A DNA stretch of 8,599 nt from an uncultured Oscillochloris sp. (GTDB lineage: Bacteria > Chloroflexota > Chloroflexia > Chloroflexales > Chloroflexaceae), in contig CAIRDL010001000.1 in NCBI GenBank assembly GCA_903877345.1, positions 1-8,599 of the forward strand, read 5' to 3'. Positions 6,901 to 8,599 of the stretch are shown here, piece after piece. The notes beneath the pieces were generated by a model. The model saw nothing but the letters and a program-made list of their open reading frames with translations, ran no database searches and had not been told where the DNA came from. Numbering within the stretch: position 1 is the stretch's first letter; every line of letters starts with the position of its first letter. A program made the translations under genes and the position numbers.

Positions 6901-7644
6901 CGGCAGCAGCCAGGGACGTGCCGCTTCATTGCTCAAGGTCGCATTAAGGTGCGGCCAAGGCGTCGGTTCGACCTCGACCGTGAGCCGGTCGAGCAGGGCG
7001 AAACGCAGGCCCGTCGCCTCATCGTCCCGCCAGCCACGGAGCACCGCTGCCTCGCCGAGGGCGGCGACGCAGGCAGCATCCAGCATCACGTCGCCCCGTT
7101 CGGCTAGATGTTCGGCCACGGCTAGACGCGCAATCGTCGCCCCGGCGAGGGTGTCGAACAGTTGGATCTGCGCATCGCCGACGATGAAGCGGTGCGCCGG
7201 GCCGACGGTGACAGCAACCTTGATCGCTAGGCTCAGTTGTCCGAGGCCGGGTATCGTGATCGCAGCGAACTGCCCCATCACGCGCTGGATCGCCAGGGCA
7301 CAAGCGGTGGCCCGCAAGGCGGCAGCTTGCGAGGTGAACGGCGTTTCTGGCCTTCCGTCGCCTGCTTCTGGGTCGGCGAACCAACAAGTGATCGCATCAC
7401 CGGCGAAGCTGATCACGCTGCCACCGTAGCGGTCGGTTTCCGCAATAAGCGCATCGTAGACACGGTTGAGTTGGTGCGGTAACTCCTCCGCCCCACGCTT
7501 CGCGCCGAGGGCACGAACCAGCGCCTCGGTCAGCGGTGTGAAGCCGGAGATGTCAGCGAACAGGGCGGCCCCGCTCGTATGCTCAGGCAGTTCCTGACCG
7601 GCGGCAAGGGCCAGCCGCCGGTCAGGTGGGAGATAGACGTGCAT
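3934..7644 (-). CDS. Soluble adenylyl cyclase-like protein: tandem class III cyclase domains, AAA-type ATPase, TPR repeats
   Basis: 1236 residues. CHD1 (about 25-200) has the two metal-binding Asp: D31 in LFADISGFT and D83 in FAGDA. CHD2 (about 265-435) has lost the first Asp (R274 in LFLRFGGID). It keeps D315-K316 in IGDKGSYFYAAFG, and N387 and R391 in GDDVNLAARL, the transition-state Asn/Arg. One complete active site could therefore form between CHD1 and CHD2, as in mammalian ADCY10, making cAMP from ATP (cGMP not excluded). A NACHT/AAA-like P-loop ATPase follows: IGRAEEL (458-464), Walker A AEAGLGKS (486-493), Walker B LLLVLEDGHW (611-620). Residues about 910-1180 are at least six TPR units (LG...G....A...Y..AL). 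No membrane helix; cytosolic. The ATG is 2 bp after the stop of the upstream gene, implying translational coupling. The start matches the usual opening of the family (YLPPDRRLALAAG). Confidence 0.96.
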   Translation of the reverse strand: MHVYLPPDRRLALAAGQELPEHTSGAALFADISGFTPLTEALVRALGAKRGAEELPHQLNRVYDALIAETDRYGGSVISFAGDAITCWFADPEAGDGRPETPFTSQAAALRATACALAIQRVMGQFAAITIPGLGQLSLAIKVAVTVGPAHRFIVGDAQIQLFDTLAGATIARLAVAEHLAERGDVMLDAACVAALGEAAVLRGWRDDEATGLRFALLDRLTVEVEPTPWPHLNATLSNEAARPWLLPLVYERLQSGMGEFLTELRSAVALFLRFGGIDYDQDDQAGAKLNRYLVWAEQVLQRYGGFLLQLTIGDKGSYFYAAFGAPIAYEDPSARAALAALELVAVPPELAYINAVQIGISQGPMRTGAYGGATRRTYGVLGDDVNLAARLMQAAPSGQIYVAPTARKSTGDRFLWWKLAPLHVKGKGAPIAVQRLLEVQDRQSIRLQAPRYALPLIGRAEELATITRLLARAVAGFGHIVGLTAEAGLGKSRLIAEVIRVAQTRKVVVFGGECLAYGTHTSYLVWQTIWRAFFGLTPGLSVEAQVASIARELSRLDPTLLPRLPLLGAVLNLPIPDNELTSGFDAKLRKASLEALLVTCLLARAEETPLLLVLEDGHWLDPLSHDLLEAIGRAIPNAAVLLLVAYRPPQLERGLALRLNRMTHFTEVGLGSLAQPEIEQLLRSKLANLYGPAVMALPSLVEQVSTRAQGNPFYVEELLNYLHDCGLDPQDQAAIEQADLPVSLFNLILSRIDQLSENQKTLLKVASVIGRLFRATMLWGVYRSFGDADRLREELERLSQAELTTLDTPDPELMYLFKHVVTQEVAYESLPYATRAILHDQIGQYIEQAQAATLEQCVDLLAYHFDHSENLPKKRSYLLKAGEQAQADYANLAALSYFQRALPLLADAERAAVLLKLGQVLELTGQWPEAERQYQQALALAEQLGDQSAQAQGQIALGELRRRQGNYAEAAQRYATAQTIAEQLGDQAGVAKALICAGTLATQQGDFAGARAHYARSLTIRRALDDQRNIANVLNNLCIVAHYEGDYAQARALQEQSLAIRRSFGPKAALAFSLNNLGAILVDQGELAQARTYLEEAISLQRELGDPAAVAVTLHSIANLERTCGEYATALRYYVESITSYVRIGDRWTAIQAVEDLAWLATLQGDPERALRLAGAAAGVRAAMGTPLPPGDQTRLDAVLAPARQALAAQAEALWSAGQALSFEEVIALALASNA

Positions 7645-7646
7645 AA

Positions 7647-8599
7647 TTACTTCATAAACTTGAAGGCGGCAACATGGGCGGGACTCCCGTCGTTGAGTTT
7701 CACCACCAGTTGCCGACAGCTACCGGCCCACGCAGCGTCGGTCTTCCACAGGTAAAGGTAGCGCTTGATGCTGTGGATGTAGAGGAGGAAGGTGTGTTCG
7801 GGCTCCGCGACCTTGTCTACCACCAGTTCGCGCAGTGGCCCTGTGTTACAGGCAACCGGCTCGGAGCGCGGGTAGCCGGGGGCAAAGATGGCTAACCCGT
7901 AGTTGCCGCCCACGCTGAATTGCAACGGAACCACGCTTCCGGCTTTGATCCTATTGATCGTCGGCAGGTTGTTGATCGGGGCGAAGAACCCGCTGAAGGC
8001 GTAGCTCGGGTTAATCGTCCAACTGAAGCTGGCCGGCGTCGGGTCGAGATTGCCCGCCAAATCCGTCGCCCGCACCAACACAGTGTGGGCGGTCAAGGCG
8101 AGATTGCTGTACGTCACCGGGCTGACGCACGCCGTCCAGTCGCCCAAATCCAGCTTGCACGCAAACGAACTGCCAGGCTCGCTGCTGGTGAAGGTGAAGC
8201 TGGCCGTCTGGCTGGTGGCCGGGTTCGGCGGCTGATTGGTGAGCGTCGTCTCCGGTGCCGTCGCATCCCGGCTGAGCGTCACCGCTTGACTGGCGGTACC
8301 GCCCGCACTCGTGGCGATACAAGTGTACGTCGTACCAGGCGTGTCACCGCTAATGAGCGTCGGCTCACAACCGCTCTGCTCGATCAGCGCGGAATCGGGG
8401 TCGCTTACCGTCCAACTGAGGCTCACGTCGCTCACGTACCAACCGTTTAGCCCCAAGGTGCCGCTCACGACGGGGGTAATTGTCGGGGCCGTCGTGTCAG
8501 AACCGGGGATCCGCAACTTGATCTTCGTTGCCTGCGTGGCCGTCCCGCCCGCGCTGGTCGCGCTGCACGTCAGAATCGTCCCGGCAGTGCTGGCGCTCA
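7647..8599 (-). CDS. Secreted Ig-like repeat protein with C-terminal PxKF-type domain (5' end outside window)
   Basis: The frame is open through the right edge; the in-frame TTG at 8516 lies mid-repeat and is not a credible start, so the true start is outside. The visible 317 residues hold: the end of an Ig-like unit (TCSATSAGGTATQA, about 8569-8528); a full unit of about 82 residues starting DTTAPTITP and ending TCIATSAGGTASQAVTLS, with a Cys pair; and a different Ig-like unit starting DATAPETTLTNQPP, with FACKLD..DW..C and RATDLAGNLDPTP. The C-terminal domain of about 118 residues has FSGFFAPINNLPTINRIKAG, VPLQF (the PxKF position, here PLQF), YLYLWKTD.AWAGSCRQLVV and DGSPAHVAAFKF. It matches the domain that often ends Ig/HYR-repeat surface proteins (called PxKF in protein-family naming, from memory). 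Likely exported and adhesive or structural. It is the upstream partner of the cyclase gene, with a 2-bp gap. Confidence 0.92.
   Translation of the reverse strand, partial: SASTAGTILTCSATSAGGTATQATKIKLRIPGSDTTAPTITPVVSGTLGLNGWYVSDVSLSWTVSDPDSALIEQSGCEPTLISGDTPGTTYTCIATSAGGTASQAVTLSRDATAPETTLTNQPPNPATSQTASFTFTSSEPGSSFACKLDLGDWTACVSPVTYSNLALTAHTVLVRATDLAGNLDPTPASFSWTINPSYAFSGFFAPINNLPTINRIKAGSVVPLQFSVGGNYGLAIFAPGYPRSEPVACNTGPLRELVVDKVAEPEHTFLLYIHSIKRYLYLWKTDAAWAGSCRQLVVKLNDGSPAHVAAFKFMK
8283..8582 (-). repeat. Repeated Ig-unit end, 246-bp spacing
   Basis: The segment encoding TCIATSAGGTASQA (about 8282-8324) resembles the one encoding TCSATSAGGTATQA (about 8528-8570), displaced by 246 bp (82 codons). 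DNA identity is only partial (for example GGTACCGCC versus GGGACGGCC on the minus strand), as expected for old tandem domain duplication. More copies probably lie beyond the right edge. Confidence 0.7.

Noticed and set aside
7920..8450. Plus-strand Arg-rich open frame opposite the Ig-repeat gene
   Set aside because: Antisense shadow with Arg/Gly/Ala-rich composition and no recognisable features.
8514..8516. TTG start for the Ig-repeat/PxKF protein
   Set aside because: It falls between two related Ig units and the frame continues upstream with matching repeat sequence to the window edge.

Overview
The window is GC-rich and looks like the chromosome of a member of the Chloroflexota, most likely near Chloroflexus/Roseiflexus/Oscillochloris. 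This assignment rests on protein style only: an N-terminal-cyclase/AAA-ATPase/TPR protein with the typical opening 'DRR.ALA.G..LP..TSGAALFADISGFTPLTE', surface proteins with Thr/Pro-rich linkers, an F420-type (Ddn family) reductase, and intergenic 'ACCTGAAACC'-type repeats. No rRNA, tRNA, CRISPR array, transposase or phage gene is visible.

Left part (1-1416, + strand): two overlapping genes for envelope proteins. The first is cut by the window edge. It has a 7-residue proline-rich tandem repeat, one membrane helix, a Thr/Pro linker and a CARDB-like beta-sandwich domain. The second has a signal peptide, a 9-residue TPTVTPPRL-type repeat and a C-terminal membrane helix. A small hairpin follows the pair, then a 170-bp gap full of short repeats.

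Middle part (1587-3770): an F420-type nitroreductase-family gene (+) converges on a membrane-anchored J-domain gene (-) with an 81-bp tail-to-tail overlap. The J-domain gene is divergent from an N-terminally anchored alpha/beta hydrolase (+). A good sigma70-like promoter for the J-domain gene and a strong Shine-Dalgarno for the hydrolase lie in the divergent gap. A 33-bp repeat occurs in inverted orientation on the two sides of this three-gene block (1533-1565 and 3777-3808).

Right part (3934-8599, - strand): a two-gene unit. The upstream gene, cut by the right edge, encodes a secreted Ig-like repeat protein ending in a PxKF-type domain. Two bases after its stop comes a 1236-residue signalling protein with two class III cyclase domains, a P-loop ATPase and TPR repeats, the architecture of mammalian soluble adenylyl cyclase (ADCY10). 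Its catalytic residues are split between the two cyclase domains as in that enzyme. The tight coupling of an extracellular Ig-repeat protein with a cytosolic cyclase is the most functionally suggestive arrangement here. I see no clearly new defence or mobile system.
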